Below, in pieces: positions 1 to 8,530 of a DNA stretch of 64,000 nucleotides. The stretch is from Fibrobacter succinogenes (lineage in GTDB: Bacteria > Fibrobacterota > Fibrobacteria > Fibrobacterales > Fibrobacteraceae). Positions within the stretch are counted from its first letter, which is position 1. Each line of letters opens with the position of its first letter. Both the position numbers and the translations under genes were made by a program. The notes under the pieces were generated by a model. The model was not told where the DNA came from. It saw only the letters and a list, made by a program, of their open reading frames with translations, and ran no database searches. Where the stretch lies: the NCBI GenBank assembly GCA_902768715.1, contig CACXMH010000001.1, positions 1-64,000 on the forward strand, in the 5' to 3' direction.

Positions 1-57
1 GCGGTAGAGCACTGGAATCATAATCCATTGGTCCGGGGTTCAAATCCCTGAACCGCT
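1..57 (+). tRNA. tRNA-Met (CAU), 5' end cut off
   Basis: The window opens inside a tRNA: the end of the D arm, an anticodon loop reading A-T-CAT-A-A near 23-29, a T arm with the TTCAAAT loop and a 3' acceptor strand ending ACCGCTA at 57. The first part of the gene lies outside. The anticodon stem lacks the run of three G-C pairs typical of initiator tRNA, so this is probably elongator Met or the CAU tRNA later modified to read Ile. CCA is not encoded. Confidence 0.85.
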
Positions 58-79
58 ATTACAAAAAAAAGAGGCGCGT

Positions 80-505
80 ATGTCGAAAAAAATTCTAGCA
101 ATTTTAATTCTGGCTACCGCCTCTTTTTTTGTTGGCTGTAACCAAGAAGAAAAGGTGACTCCCGAAGTCATTCAGGCCAAGGTAGCTGCCGAAAAGTCGG
201 CCCCAATCGTCAAGGTGGATGAATTCCAGTCTCCCAGCAGTCCTGTCATCGATGAAACCAAGGCCAAGCAGTATGTCAAGGCAAGTGCCGCCCTGGTGGA
301 GCTTGGAGTTACCTGGTCCGAAAAGATTGACAAGGCCGAAGATTCCGAAAAGGTCCAGATTCTGAATGCCTACAACGTGGCCCGCGACCAGCTTTGCGCC
401 CGCGTAGGTCTTGCGGGTATTGCCGAATACAACTGGATTACGGCGGTGGCGCTGCCTAACCCGCAGAACGAAGCGGTGTTCGAGGCCGCAGGCCTGCGCA
501 GATAA
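80..505 (+). CDS. small lipoprotein of unknown function
   Basis: A 141-residue protein with a lipoprotein signal: a short basic start, a hydrophobic stretch and the lipobox FVGC, with the lipidated Cys near residue 20. The rest is hydrophilic and Lys/Glu-rich, with an Ala/Val-rich C-terminus and one further Cys. It lies 22 bases after the tRNA, so read-through from the tRNA promoter is possible. GAGG precedes the ATG at a usable distance. A hairpin terminator follows at once. I do not recognise the family; it is probably anchored in a membrane facing the periplasm. Confidence 0.8.
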   Translation: MSKKILAILILATASFFVGCNQEEKVTPEVIQAKVAAEKSAPIVKVDEFQSPSSPVIDETKAKQYVKASAALVELGVTWSEKIDKAEDSEKVQILNAYNVARDQLCARVGLAGIAEYNWITAVALPNPQNEAVFEAAGLRR

Positions 506-522
506 GTAGTATCGACCGTTTT

Positions 523-552
523 TGAAAAGTCCGGCATTACCGGGCTTTTTTT
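523..552 (+). terminator. Rho-independent terminator
   Basis: The stem AAAAGTCCGG / CCGGGCTTTT (one G-T pair) with a short loop is followed by a T run. It ends the lipoprotein gene. A TATATT box at 552-557 overlaps the T run and may serve the next gene. Confidence 0.85.
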
Positions 553-584
553 ATATTTCATTCTTGAAAAGCAAAGGATTCCCT

Positions 585-1589
585 ATGAAAAAATTTTTTG
601 CGGCAATATTTGCGATGGCGGCAATGGCCCTTGCCGAAAACGTCCAGGTTCTAGAACCCGCCGGTGCGGAGTTTTCTACCGACGCCCCCCAGGTGGTCAA
701 GTCTATTCTGCGTTCTGCCGTGTCACAGACGGGTAACACTCCGGTGGAATCTTCGGCAGATATCCAGATTCGCACCACCCTCAGTACCATGGGTTCTTCC
801 ATTGTCGTCGTTGTTGAACAGATTAAGAACGGTACGGTAGTGGGCTCTGGACGCCAGAAGACGCCCACCGTCGATGACCTGGATGTGGCCATTGACGATG
901 CCGTAAAGGCGGCTCTTGCAAACCTCGATACCGGAAACGCTCCCGAGTCGGCGGCATACGCTCCGGAAGCCGGCTACCAGGACGGCCCCGAAGTGGTTTA
1001 TGTTGTTCCTGTCGAGCGACGTAGCAGCGAAGATCCCAACGATAACTTTGCGCACAAGCGCCCTACCCGCAACTATGTGAGTTATGGCTTGGGTATGGCC
1101 ATGTGGCACAACTATGACTTTGAGCAGGAAGACTGCGAGCGCTACTTCAACAGCGATGAATGTCACGAGGGCGAAGATGTGGAAATGTCTTGGGAGCAGG
1201 CCTTCGTTTTTCATTATGGTCGTATTTTTGAGGTGGTGCCCCATGCGGCTATTACCATTATCAACAACATGAACATTTCCTTTGGTTCTGAATGGGAATG
1301 GCACGAAACCTTCCTGATTGGCGGTCGCTATTTTATAAGCACCGGGAACATTACGCCCTACATCGGTCTTGGCGCTGGCCTAGGTATCCAGACGGACGGT
1401 CACTATAACGACAATGACGAAAGTTTTGCTATCGGTCTTGCCACCGGTGCGGAATTGGGCGTCATCATGTTCAGGAATTCTGCCACCCAGCTGGAAATTG
1501 GTTTTGCCTGGGATGCCCTGTGGGACGGTTTCGAAAGCTTTGACCGTCGCTTTGGTGCAGGTAGTTTCTACATAGCGATTAACTACTAG
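585..1589 (+). CDS. outer membrane beta-barrel protein
   Basis: Starting at ATG 585, with AAAGGA about 6 bases upstream, the protein has 334 residues. It begins with a cleavable signal peptide (MKKFFAAIFAMAAMALA). Residues about 20-130 form a soluble part with alternating hydrophobic residues. The C-terminal 180 residues show barrel-like strands: glycine-rich turns, aromatic girdles (VSYGLGMAMWHNY, ITPYIGLGAGLGI) and a final strand ending in an aromatic residue (FYIAINY). The reading frame stays open to 522 upstream, but that stretch covers the terminator of the previous gene. Function is unknown; it is likely an outer-membrane protein. Confidence 0.75.
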   Translation: MKKFFAAIFAMAAMALAENVQVLEPAGAEFSTDAPQVVKSILRSAVSQTGNTPVESSADIQIRTTLSTMGSSIVVVVEQIKNGTVVGSGRQKTPTVDDLDVAIDDAVKAALANLDTGNAPESAAYAPEAGYQDGPEVVYVVPVERRSSEDPNDNFAHKRPTRNYVSYGLGMAMWHNYDFEQEDCERYFNSDECHEGEDVEMSWEQAFVFHYGRIFEVVPHAAITIINNMNISFGSEWEWHETFLIGGRYFISTGNITPYIGLGAGLGIQTDGHYNDNDESFAIGLATGAELGVIMFRNSATQLEIGFAWDALWDGFESFDRRFGAGSFYIAINY

Positions 1590-1631
1590 TTTTATTATAA
1601 ATCGGGTTTCGAAAAAAATCACGGGATAAAC

Positions 1632-1690
1632 CCGTGATGACAAGTTGTGGTCAAAATCCGTGATGACATGTCGCGGTCAGATTCCGTGAT
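1632..1690. repeat. imperfect 26-base tandem repeat
   Basis: Two units starting CCGTGATGACA at 1632 and 1658, plus a partial third at 1684, follow a hairpin ATCACGGG/CCCGTGAT at about 1618-1638. The motif TGTCATCACGG on the minus strand resembles the 28-base repeats at 9421-9500. The tract is non-coding and lies between convergent genes. Confidence 0.7.
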
Positions 1691-1705
1691 AGTTTTGGAA
1701 AAAGA

Positions 1706-1735
1706 AAGTCCCGCAGGTTTAAGCCTGCGGGACTT
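1706..1735. terminator. bidirectional terminator
   Basis: A perfect 12-base stem (AAGTCCCGCAGG / CCTGCGGGACTT) with a 6-base loop lies between the convergent genes ending at 1589 and 1758. It can serve both. Confidence 0.85.
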
Positions 1736-1757
1736 CTTATCAAGGAGGGGATGAAGA

Positions 1758-3320
1758 CTAGAAGAAGATGAATGCACCGAGGCTTGTCACGATGGCATCT
1801 TTTTCAGCAAAGCCGGAGAAGGGATTTGCCAGGAATTGCTTTGTGAAAGCGAGTTCTATAGCGGCAGGACCGTAATCGAAACGGGCACCCAGGTTCACAG
1901 TGGTTCCATTGGTAACGGTAGATATTTCTTTTGTCTTCTCGTCACCAAGTTCGTTGTTGTTGTATTCTGCTGCTGTCCAGGTGTATTTTGCACCACCGAA
2001 TGCCATGAAGTACTTGCTGAGTTGGACTTCGCCCAGGATATTGGGTTCGAAGACTAGCTGGGCTTCTTGGTGCTTGTCGCTGATGCCTTCGATTTCATCG
2101 TAGTTGCACATGGGCACGAAGGTATTCAAGCCCAAATACACGTTGGCATTTTCGGAACTGAGGACCGCGGCACCCAGAGTAAACATCGGGACAATCGCGA
2201 CACTGGCCAAAGTGTCGGACAAGGTAGTCTTGGTGGTGACCAAGTAGTTCTTGCCGTCTTTCACCTGGATTTCAGAGACGCTGGTCTTGTGCTTGTATTC
2301 GTTACGAACGCCTTCGACACCCAAGGTCCAGTAATAGACATCTCCGCTGTAGGAAACACCCAGATAGCCTTGTGCGGCCCAGGCATCGTCTTCGATTTCG
2401 GAGTCGGTCTGATCGAGGAAATGGTTGCCGTAGGGTGTTGCATAATGTCCGCTCAGCAAGATATCGAAAGAACCGAGGTTCAGGGAGAAGTTGGCCCCTA
2501 CAACAGAGCCTGCTGTGGAGGATCTTTCGGTTTCGTCGGTGCCGTCGGCGTGGTCGGTCCAGCGCCAGGCTTTACCCAGGGAATAGTCCAAGGATGCACC
2601 GAATTTCTGGAAGGCGATACCTGCAGTCAAGAGGCCCAGATCGGCATCGTCATTATTATCGAAGGAAAGGAAATAGGTCCAGCTGTCGCCAAAGGCAACG
2701 ACGCCCTGTTGCTCAATGGGGTCGAAGTAGGCCAGCTTGGAGCCGAACATAAAGTGGGGGAAACCGACGTTCCCGCCAATGGTGGAGGCAGCGGCTTCGT
2801 TCCCGACGGTGTTGTAGGCGTTGCCGTGGAGGATATCACCCAGCTTGTTCACAGGAGCCTTAGCCACGTTGGAACTGTCCTTGGCGAGTGAATCTGTGGC
2901 GGCCACGGCGGCGGAATCGGCTGTTGCGACGGGCGCAGGTTCAACGGCCGTGGAGTCGGCAGCAGGGGCAGACTCGGCAGCAGCGACGGTTTCGGTCGTG
3001 TTGGAGGCATCGGCAGAATCGGATGCCGCCGCTTGTTCGGGTTCGGCTGCAGGAGCGGGCTCGGCCACGGCAGCAGGTGCTGCGGGTTCGGCTGCCGGCG
3101 CGGGTTCAGCTACGGGCACTGTTGCAGGGGCAGGTTCAGCCACGGCAGCAGGTGCTGCGGGCTCTGCCGCCGGAGCTGGCTCGGCTACGGGCGCTGCAGC
3201 AGGTGCTGGTTCGGCCACGGGAACCGCTGCTGGAGCAGGTTGGGCTGCGGCCGGTGCATTTTGAGCCTGGACGCTAGCTGCCAGGCCGAGAGCGATAAGC
3301 AAAAGGTGTTTCTTCTTCAT
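1758..3320 (-). CDS. outer membrane protein with Ala/Pro-rich N-terminal repeats
   Basis: This 520-residue protein begins with a signal peptide (MKKKHLLLIALGLAASVQA). Residues about 21-110 are a low-complexity spacer built from repeated AEPAPAA(A/V)PVAEPAPAA units, and about 110-155 are rich in Ser, Asp and Ala. The rest looks like a beta-barrel: many aromatic and glycine residues, alternating strands and a C-terminal strand ending in FIFF. The spacer could cross the periplasm or bind peptidoglycan; that is inference. The repeats are coded by GC-rich tandem DNA (about 2990-3260), prone to slippage. Function is unknown. Confidence 0.75.
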   Translation of the reverse strand: MKKKHLLLIALGLAASVQAQNAPAAAQPAPAAVPVAEPAPAAAPVAEPAPAAEPAAPAAVAEPAPATVPVAEPAPAAEPAAPAAVAEPAPAAEPEQAAASDSADASNTTETVAAAESAPAADSTAVEPAPVATADSAAVAATDSLAKDSSNVAKAPVNKLGDILHGNAYNTVGNEAAASTIGGNVGFPHFMFGSKLAYFDPIEQQGVVAFGDSWTYFLSFDNNDDADLGLLTAGIAFQKFGASLDYSLGKAWRWTDHADGTDETERSSTAGSVVGANFSLNLGSFDILLSGHYATPYGNHFLDQTDSEIEDDAWAAQGYLGVSYSGDVYYWTLGVEGVRNEYKHKTSVSEIQVKDGKNYLVTTKTTLSDTLASVAIVPMFTLGAAVLSSENANVYLGLNTFVPMCNYDEIEGISDKHQEAQLVFEPNILGEVQLSKYFMAFGGAKYTWTAAEYNNNELGDEKTKEISTVTNGTTVNLGARFDYGPAAIELAFTKQFLANPFSGFAEKDAIVTSLGAFIFF

Positions 3321-3475
3321 AGTACTATAAACATAGATAAAAAGAACGAAAAGCGGTCAGGAGAAATGCATTTTTTTTGTGGACAAGCGTAAACAGAAAA
3401 AAGTGGGCCGAAATGACCTCATTTTATAAAAAAAGGTTAATTTTAAGCGTGATAGTATATTGATGGAGTAAAATC

Positions 3476-4558
3476 ATGAAATTTTGCCACTTGTTCGGTG
3501 CATTATCCCTCGGTGCATTCCTGCTTTTGGGGTGCGACGGTGAAAACATTACAGAAGTCAGCCAGAAGGAGACCGACCGTTCCCTTGCCGAAAGGGTAGG
3601 ACCGGTGAGCCAGTATGGAGAGCTTATTGCGGGCCAGGTAGATGGTGTCGGGCGTATTTACGGCTCTTGCCAGGGAATCGCCGCAGGTAAAGAGGTTCAG
3701 GTCCGTGGTATGAGCATGTACTGGAGTCTTTTGGGTGCCGCTACAATGTTTTATAGTGATGCGGGCATCAGCTCCATGGTCCGTGACATGAAGGTTGAAA
3801 TCATACGTCTTGCTATTGGTACTACCGAGAATTGGGGCGGAATTTCTGGATTCATCAATGATCCCGATGCTCAGCGGGATCTGATTAAGCAGTCGGTGGA
3901 TGCTGCCATCAAAAATGATATCTATGTGATTATCGACTGGCATTCTCATACGGCTACAAACCAGCTAGAAGAGGCGAAGCAATTTTTTGCTGAAATGGCA
4001 GAAAAATATGGAGCCTACAATAACGTGATTTTTGAAGTTTTTAATGAACCCGAACATCAATCTTGGAGTGATGTTAAAAGTTATGCTGATGAGGTTGTTG
4101 CCGTAATCCGTCAGTATTCCGATAACCTTATTCTGGTTGGAAATCCCAATTGGGACCAAACACCGAGCGTTGCGATAGGCAACGAGGTGCAGGATCCTAA
4201 AAATAATGTGGCCTATACATTCCATTACTATGCAAATTCTCACGGCAGTTCGCAAATGCGTAATGCGGATAGGGCTATGGCAGCAGGTCTTTCAGTATTC
4301 GTGAGCGAATGGGGAACTGGAAATTCCGATGGAAAGGGGACTCCTAACCTTGACAAGAACCAGCAGTGGCAAGATTGGATGAACGAGAACAAGCTGTCTT
4401 CTGCCAACTGGTCGGCTTCTAAGATAAACGAAGGTACAGCCGCATTTGCTCAAGATGCTACAGAAGATGCTCTCACATTTACCGAGTCTGGTGCCTTGGT
4501 AAAGAGTTATCTAGAAACTAATCCGGACAGCTACACGGCCTGCAAGGCGAAAAAGTAA
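3476..4558 (+). CDS. GH5 endoglucanase lipoprotein
   Basis: A 360-residue glycoside hydrolase of family 5, probably subfamily 2, which cleaves beta-1,4-glucan. A lipobox (LLLGC, Cys20) indicates membrane anchoring. Catalytic residues are visible: acid/base Glu191 in IFEVFNEP and nucleophile Glu278 in VFVSEWG; other family residues are HSH in IDWHSHT and HYY near 250. The N-terminus after the signal is short and there is no binding domain. GGAG precedes ATG 3476 and a TATATT box lies at 3456-3461. It is a shorter paralogue of the enzyme at 23844, sharing the entry motif RxGPVSQYG.LxAG. Likely role: cellulose or mixed-linkage glucan degradation at the cell surface. Confidence 0.95.
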   Translation: MKFCHLFGALSLGAFLLLGCDGENITEVSQKETDRSLAERVGPVSQYGELIAGQVDGVGRIYGSCQGIAAGKEVQVRGMSMYWSLLGAATMFYSDAGISSMVRDMKVEIIRLAIGTTENWGGISGFINDPDAQRDLIKQSVDAAIKNDIYVIIDWHSHTATNQLEEAKQFFAEMAEKYGAYNNVIFEVFNEPEHQSWSDVKSYADEVVAVIRQYSDNLILVGNPNWDQTPSVAIGNEVQDPKNNVAYTFHYYANSHGSSQMRNADRAMAAGLSVFVSEWGTGNSDGKGTPNLDKNQQWQDWMNENKLSSANWSASKINEGTAAFAQDATEDALTFTESGALVKSYLETNPDSYTACKAKK

Positions 4559-4582
4559 TCAACCGTTACTATCGGCAAGTTT

Positions 4583-4613
4583 AAAAGCGCTCCTTGGTCG
4601 GGGTGCTTTTTTT
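4583..4613 (+). terminator. terminator after GH5 gene
   Basis: The stem AAAAGCGCTCC / GGGGTGCTTTT contains two G-T pairs and leads into a T run. It overlaps the 3' end of the convergent phosphatase gene by two bases. Confidence 0.8.
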
Positions 4614-5151
4614 ATGGGTTGTTTTGTGTTTGAATTTTCGAAAGCATTGCTTTGCAGCCTTCGTTTACATCGTCCCAGGTAGCCTGAAAATCTCCGGTGT
4701 ACCAGGGGTCTGCCACGTCGCGGCTTTTGCCGGTCCAGCCCATTAGAAATGACACCTTGCGTTTTTCGTTAGAGCTGGCCGCGTCGCTTGTTTCGCGGGC
4801 GTATGCATCGGCGCTCAGAATCCAGCGCAGGTTACGCAGGTTGTTGCGGTCCATGAGTATGATGTAGTCGTAATATTCGTAGTCACGCATGGTCATTTGT
4901 CGTGCCGTTTTCCCGCTGCAGTCGATACCGTGGGAGGCGAGCATGCGCCGTGCCGGTGGGTAAACCGGATTCCCGATTTCTTCGGTGCTGGTGGCGGCAC
5001 TTGCTATTTCAAAGTCAATTGTAGGTCTCGGTGGAATCGCGCCTTGTTGAGCTTTTGCTTGCAAATCCCGTACCATCTTTTTCATCACGAATTCGGCCAT
5101 GGGGCTTCGGCAAATGTTCCCGTGACACACGAATAGAATTTTGACTTTCAC
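4612..5151 (-). CDS. low-molecular-weight protein tyrosine phosphatase
   Basis: A 179-residue protein of the LMW-PTP family. The phosphate loop C-x5-R is near the N-terminus (FVCHGNICRSPMAE, Cys9), and the general-acid loop DPWY lies near residue 148 (VADPWYTGDF). The family dephosphorylates tyrosine, in bacteria often on kinases that control polysaccharide export. No such kinase is next to it. The start codon is GTG at 5151. It is slightly longer than the usual 150-160 residues because of an insert around residues 33-60. It faces the GH5 gene convergently. Confidence 0.9.
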   Translation of the reverse strand: MKVKILFVCHGNICRSPMAEFVMKKMVRDLQAKAQQGAIPPRPTIDFEIASAATSTEEIGNPVYPPARRMLASHGIDCSGKTARQMTMRDYEYYDYIILMDRNNLRNLRWILSADAYARETSDAASSNEKRKVSFLMGWTGKSRDVADPWYTGDFQATWDDVNEGCKAMLSKIQTQNNP

Positions 5152-5257
5152 TGGAATTACCTGCTGTTTTCCCTGGCGTCAGTTCCTTGTTTGATTTTGG
5201 ACAAATTATCCACTGTCTTTAAAATGGTGTTCGTATAGTACGCGGCAAAGGTGAAAA

Positions 5258-5284
5258 TGGAAAAACGCAGTCTAGATTGCGTTT
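5258..5284 (-). terminator. terminator after purM
   Basis: AAACGCA / TGCGTTT arms (5263-5269 and 5278-5284); on the minus strand the hairpin runs into a T-rich stretch. It lies 58 bases after the purM stop. The rest of 5152-5342 shows nothing clear. Confidence 0.7.
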
Positions 5285-5342
5285 CTCTAGGTTGCAAGTG
5301 TAGGTATTGGGCTAAAGTTGCCTGTTGCTTAACACCAGACGA

Positions 5343-6368
5343 TTAGTCCCTGAACTTCACCTGCTTGGAGCCGGCAACCACTTCGCCGACCTGTACCCAC
5401 TTTTCGCCCTTGGCTTCCAGGTGGGCGGTAACTTCGGCCTTGTCAGAGGGGTCGATAAAGATGAGCATGCCCATACCCATGTTGAAGGTATTGTACATCT
5501 CGTCCTTTTCCACGGAGCCGGCCTGCTGGATGAGCTTGAAGATCATCGGCGGGTCCCAAGTAGTGCGGTCGATAATCACGTCCACGTTGTCCGGGAGGAT
5601 ACGGGGAATATTGCCCTGGTAGCCCGAACCGGTAATGTGGGCGAGGCCCTGGATAATCTTCTTGTTGCAGAGATCGATGAGGCTCGGGTAGTAGCTCCTG
5701 TGCGGCATGGCGAGAGCTTCGCCGATGGTCTTGTCCATGCCGTCAACGAGAGTGTCCACCTTGTAGCCGGCCACGTCGAACAGCACCTTGCGGGCAAGAG
5801 AATAACCGTTTGTATGCAAACCGGTAGAGGGCAGGCCAAGGATAATGGTACCCGGCTTGATTTTTTTGCCGTCGATAATGTTTTCACGCTCCACCACACC
5901 CACGATGGTGCCGGAAATGTCGTAGTCGCCCGGACCGTAGAAGCCCGGCATTTCGGCAGTTTCACCACCGATGAGCACCAGGTCGTTTTCGCGGCAGGCC
6001 TTGGCCATGCCGGCCACCAGCTTGTCCATCACGCCCGGTTCCAGACGGCCCGTAGCCACATAGTCCAAGAAGAACAGCGGACGCGCACCCTGCACCAAAA
6101 TATCGTCGCAGCAGTGGTTCACGATGTCCTGACCCGGCAGTTCGTGAGTGCCCATCTCAATATCGACCTTGAGCTTGGTGCCCACGCCATCGACGGAACT
6201 CACGAGGACAGGGTCCTTCATGCCCAGGTGGTTCAGCGTAAACAGGCCCCCGAAGTTGCCCACGTCGCCCAAAACGCCTTGGTTGAATGTAGTACGTACG
6301 GATTTCTTCACACCGACCATGGCTTCATCAGCTCTGGCCAGGGAAACTCCTGCGTCTGCGTAATTCAT
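5343..6368 (-). CDS. purM: phosphoribosylformylglycinamidine cyclo-ligase (AIR synthetase)
   Basis: A 341-residue protein of normal length for PurM, which closes the imidazole ring of FGAM to AIR with ATP in purine synthesis. Typical segments: MNYADAGVSLARADEAM at the start, VSSVDGVGTKLK, the VNHCCDDILVQGARPLFFLDY block, GGETAEMPGFY, and the HITGSGYQGNIPRIL region near the C-terminus. It acts in the cytoplasm as a dimer. No other pur gene is adjacent. The next upstream gene (6412) is 43 bases away on the same strand, so cotranscription is possible. Confidence 0.97.
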   Translation of the reverse strand: MNYADAGVSLARADEAMVGVKKSVRTTFNQGVLGDVGNFGGLFTLNHLGMKDPVLVSSVDGVGTKLKVDIEMGTHELPGQDIVNHCCDDILVQGARPLFFLDYVATGRLEPGVMDKLVAGMAKACRENDLVLIGGETAEMPGFYGPGDYDISGTIVGVVERENIIDGKKIKPGTIILGLPSTGLHTNGYSLARKVLFDVAGYKVDTLVDGMDKTIGEALAMPHRSYYPSLIDLCNKKIIQGLAHITGSGYQGNIPRILPDNVDVIIDRTTWDPPMIFKLIQQAGSVEKDEMYNTFNMGMGMLIFIDPSDKAEVTAHLEAKGEKWVQVGEVVAGSKQVKFRD

Positions 6369-6411
6369 CGTTTTTCCTTTGCCCTAGAGTCGGGCACTGT
6401 GTTCGCCCGTT

Positions 6412-7209
6412 TTACTGGGCACTTTGTTTTTCATCAATATTTCTGAGAGCATCCAGGATGAGGCTCGTGGTGTCGGACATCTGGTTGATGTTCACGGTGT
6501 CCGGCATCAGGTGGGTATCCAGCTTGAACAGCGTGTCGTCACCCCAGGAGAGCAGTTTTTCCAGTGCGTCTGGCCCTGCCAGTTTGCCGCACTTGGCGCA
6601 GCAGATACGGCCGTCCTGGAAGGCGATAAATCCCTTGCCCGCACCGCATTCAAAAATGACAGTACCTGTAATGCGGCTTTTTTCCATGGTCTGCGCAAAA
6701 TCGATAAAGGGCAGCACCCTTCCCGAAGCCAGCAGGGAAAGCCTCTCGAATTCGTCGATGGCCTTGTTTTTGGCGCGGAGACGCCCGGCCACCACCTTGT
6801 ACAGGTACACCATGATGCTCGGGTTCTTTTCCAGGAACGCCACGAACTCGTCGCGGGGGATAATCAGCACGGTGCAGCCGTCTTCGGCGGCAATCACCGT
6901 ATTGCTGGTGGGCTCGTTACAAATGATGGACATTTCGCCGAAGCATCCGCCGCTTTCGATATAGGCCAGCACGCTATAGTGGCCGTCGGGCAGAATCTGT
7001 CCACAAATCTGGGCGCGGCCGCTCTGTAGCACGCAAAAAGCCATTCCTTCGGAATCGCCGTTGATAATAATCTCGCCGGCATCATATTCGCGAATCTGCG
7101 CGTTCAGTAACAAAAAGTCGGCGCAGTCCCTGGGGACCTGCTGCAAGAACGGCGTTCCCGATTCGTAGGACGTCGCAATCCAGTCGCCAATACCCGTATG
7201 CTGTTTCAT
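6412..7209 (-). CDS. cyclic-nucleotide-binding-like domain + DUF4388 protein
   Basis: This 265-residue protein has an N-terminal cyclic-nucleotide-binding-like barrel (about 20-145, with GGCFGEMSI as the phosphate cassette). A DUF4388/PatA-type domain follows (about 165-240: ITGTVIFECGAGKGFIAFQDGRI, then a CxxC pair). No DNA-binding helix-turn-helix is visible, so it is not a plain CRP regulator. The cassette lacks the arginine that usually grips the cyclic phosphate (it reads NEPTSNTV), so ligand binding is doubtful. Its ATG overlaps the stop of the upstream binding-protein gene (ATGA), so the two are translationally coupled. Confidence 0.8.
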   Translation of the reverse strand: MKQHTGIGDWIATSYESGTPFLQQVPRDCADFLLLNAQIREYDAGEIIINGDSEGMAFCVLQSGRAQICGQILPDGHYSVLAYIESGGCFGEMSIICNEPTSNTVIAAEDGCTVLIIPRDEFVAFLEKNPSIMVYLYKVVAGRLRAKNKAIDEFERLSLLASGRVLPFIDFAQTMEKSRITGTVIFECGAGKGFIAFQDGRICCAKCGKLAGPDALEKLLSWGDDTLFKLDTHLMPDTVNINQMSDTTSLILDALRNIDEKQSAQ

Positions 7210-8453
7210 AGTGAGTTAAAGTTAAAAATATTTCTGTACCAGCGGGAGCCCGGAGTCGCGCCGTCCGCCTTTTCGGAGTCCTCAAAGGCACCTATCGCCC
7301 AGACGAAATCGTTTAGCACCTTTTCGGGCTGTGCCACCGCGCTCTCATAGAAGTCGTTTCCGCCCCTCGGCCCCTTGCGGCCGTCGTTCTGGAACACCCA
7401 CTTTTCCCTAAAGGCCTTGATGCGGGCGATGCGCGGCTCCGCCCCAAGGATTTCCTCTGCGGTGCTGAACATGCCGGGGTTTATCCAGATGTCGGCGGAA
7501 TCGGCCAGCGCGATGACCTGCTCCAGCGGAAGCCTGAGTTCTCGTTCTTCGGTGCCTGCCCACAGGTAGTGCCCGCCTGCATCTTGGATCAGTTGTGCCG
7601 TATAGCTATTGCCACCTGGTGCGTACCACACGCCGCCGTAGCTCATGCCTACAAGCACGCGAGGGCGTTCGAGGCGTGATGCATCAGAGATGAGGCTGGA
7701 GTTGATACTTGTAAAGGAACTTGTAACCAGGTAAAAAAGTTTACTTTGTTCGTAAACGGTGTCGGCTAGAGCCTCCTTGCCGAACAGCATTCCGAATAAC
7801 TTAATCCATTCGGCCTTGGCCAGGGGGTGTTCCTCTTGCCATTCCGAAGTCAGCATCAGCGGGAGCCCCAGGGCCTCTATCCGCTGGTAATCGTCGTAGG
7901 CGCCGCCGGTAGCGAAGTTCATGACCAGGTCGGGTTTCAGGGCCAGGAGCTTTTCCAGAGAAAGGGTGGGCCCGCTCCCCACTTCGGCCACTTCGCCCTT
8001 CTGGACCCGTTCGTACAGCGCGCTGTCGGCAATGTACTTTCCTTCGCCCACGGCGACGATGGCGTTCTCTAGCCCGAGTCGCGCCATGAAGCCCACCTGT
8101 GCCGACGACAGCGCCACCGCACGTGCCAGCGGGACCTGCAGGACGGTGGCGCCCTCCAGCCCCTTGGGAAGGGTGCCGATGGAGCTGCCCTTCGGCCTCA
8201 AGACGAACCGCTTTACCAGGGTGTCGCTCCCCACGATGGAGCGGATTTCGGCCACCTTTTCCCCGCAGGACATGCCGATTTTGAGGTTCTTGCTGTATTG
8301 TAGAGGCGGGAGCGGGGCGCAGCCTATCCCGACTTTTTCGGGGGCTTTTTCTGGAGAACAGCCCATCAGGAGCATGGTAAGGATTGCAAAAAGGGCCGTC
8401 CTCGCCCCCAGGACCGACCTGAAAAATGTGCGTAACGTGTTGATTTTTAACAT
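7206..8453 (-). CDS. periplasmic substrate-binding lipoprotein, BtuF/FecB-like
   Basis: Starting at ATG 8453 the protein has 415 residues. It has a lipobox (MLLMGC) and the fold signature of class III binding proteins (Peripla_BP_2). Motifs include FGLxNAIVAVGEGKYI-like and LEKLLALKPDLVMNF, then a lobe-linking region and LxLPLEQVIALADSADIWINPG. Relatives deliver cobalamin, haem or Fe(III)-siderophores to ABC importers. No permease or ATPase gene is adjacent, so the substrate cannot be named. The frame is open up to 8507, but the hydrophobic signal fits the later ATG. It is followed by and coupled to the cyclic-nucleotide-domain gene. Confidence 0.8.
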   Translation of the reverse strand: MLKINTLRTFFRSVLGARTALFAILTMLLMGCSPEKAPEKVGIGCAPLPPLQYSKNLKIGMSCGEKVAEIRSIVGSDTLVKRFVLRPKGSSIGTLPKGLEGATVLQVPLARAVALSSAQVGFMARLGLENAIVAVGEGKYIADSALYERVQKGEVAEVGSGPTLSLEKLLALKPDLVMNFATGGAYDDYQRIEALGLPLMLTSEWQEEHPLAKAEWIKLFGMLFGKEALADTVYEQSKLFYLVTSSFTSINSSLISDASRLERPRVLVGMSYGGVWYAPGGNSYTAQLIQDAGGHYLWAGTEERELRLPLEQVIALADSADIWINPGMFSTAEEILGAEPRIARIKAFREKWVFQNDGRKGPRGGNDFYESAVAQPEKVLNDFVWAIGAFEDSEKADGATPGSRWYRNIFNFNSL

Positions 8454-8530
8454 TTTATGAATTTTTTTAGACCGCAGGGCCCAAACATAATGTATTTTAT
8501 ATGCCAAGAAATTCCTTTTGGGAGTCTTTT

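Noticed and set aside
2067-3277. Long + strand open frames, Gly/Val- and Ala/Arg-rich
   Set aside because: Shadows of the Ala/Pro-rich repeats of the minus-strand outer membrane protein.
5325-6446. 373-codon + strand frame
   Set aside because: Antisense to purM, which is clearly coding.
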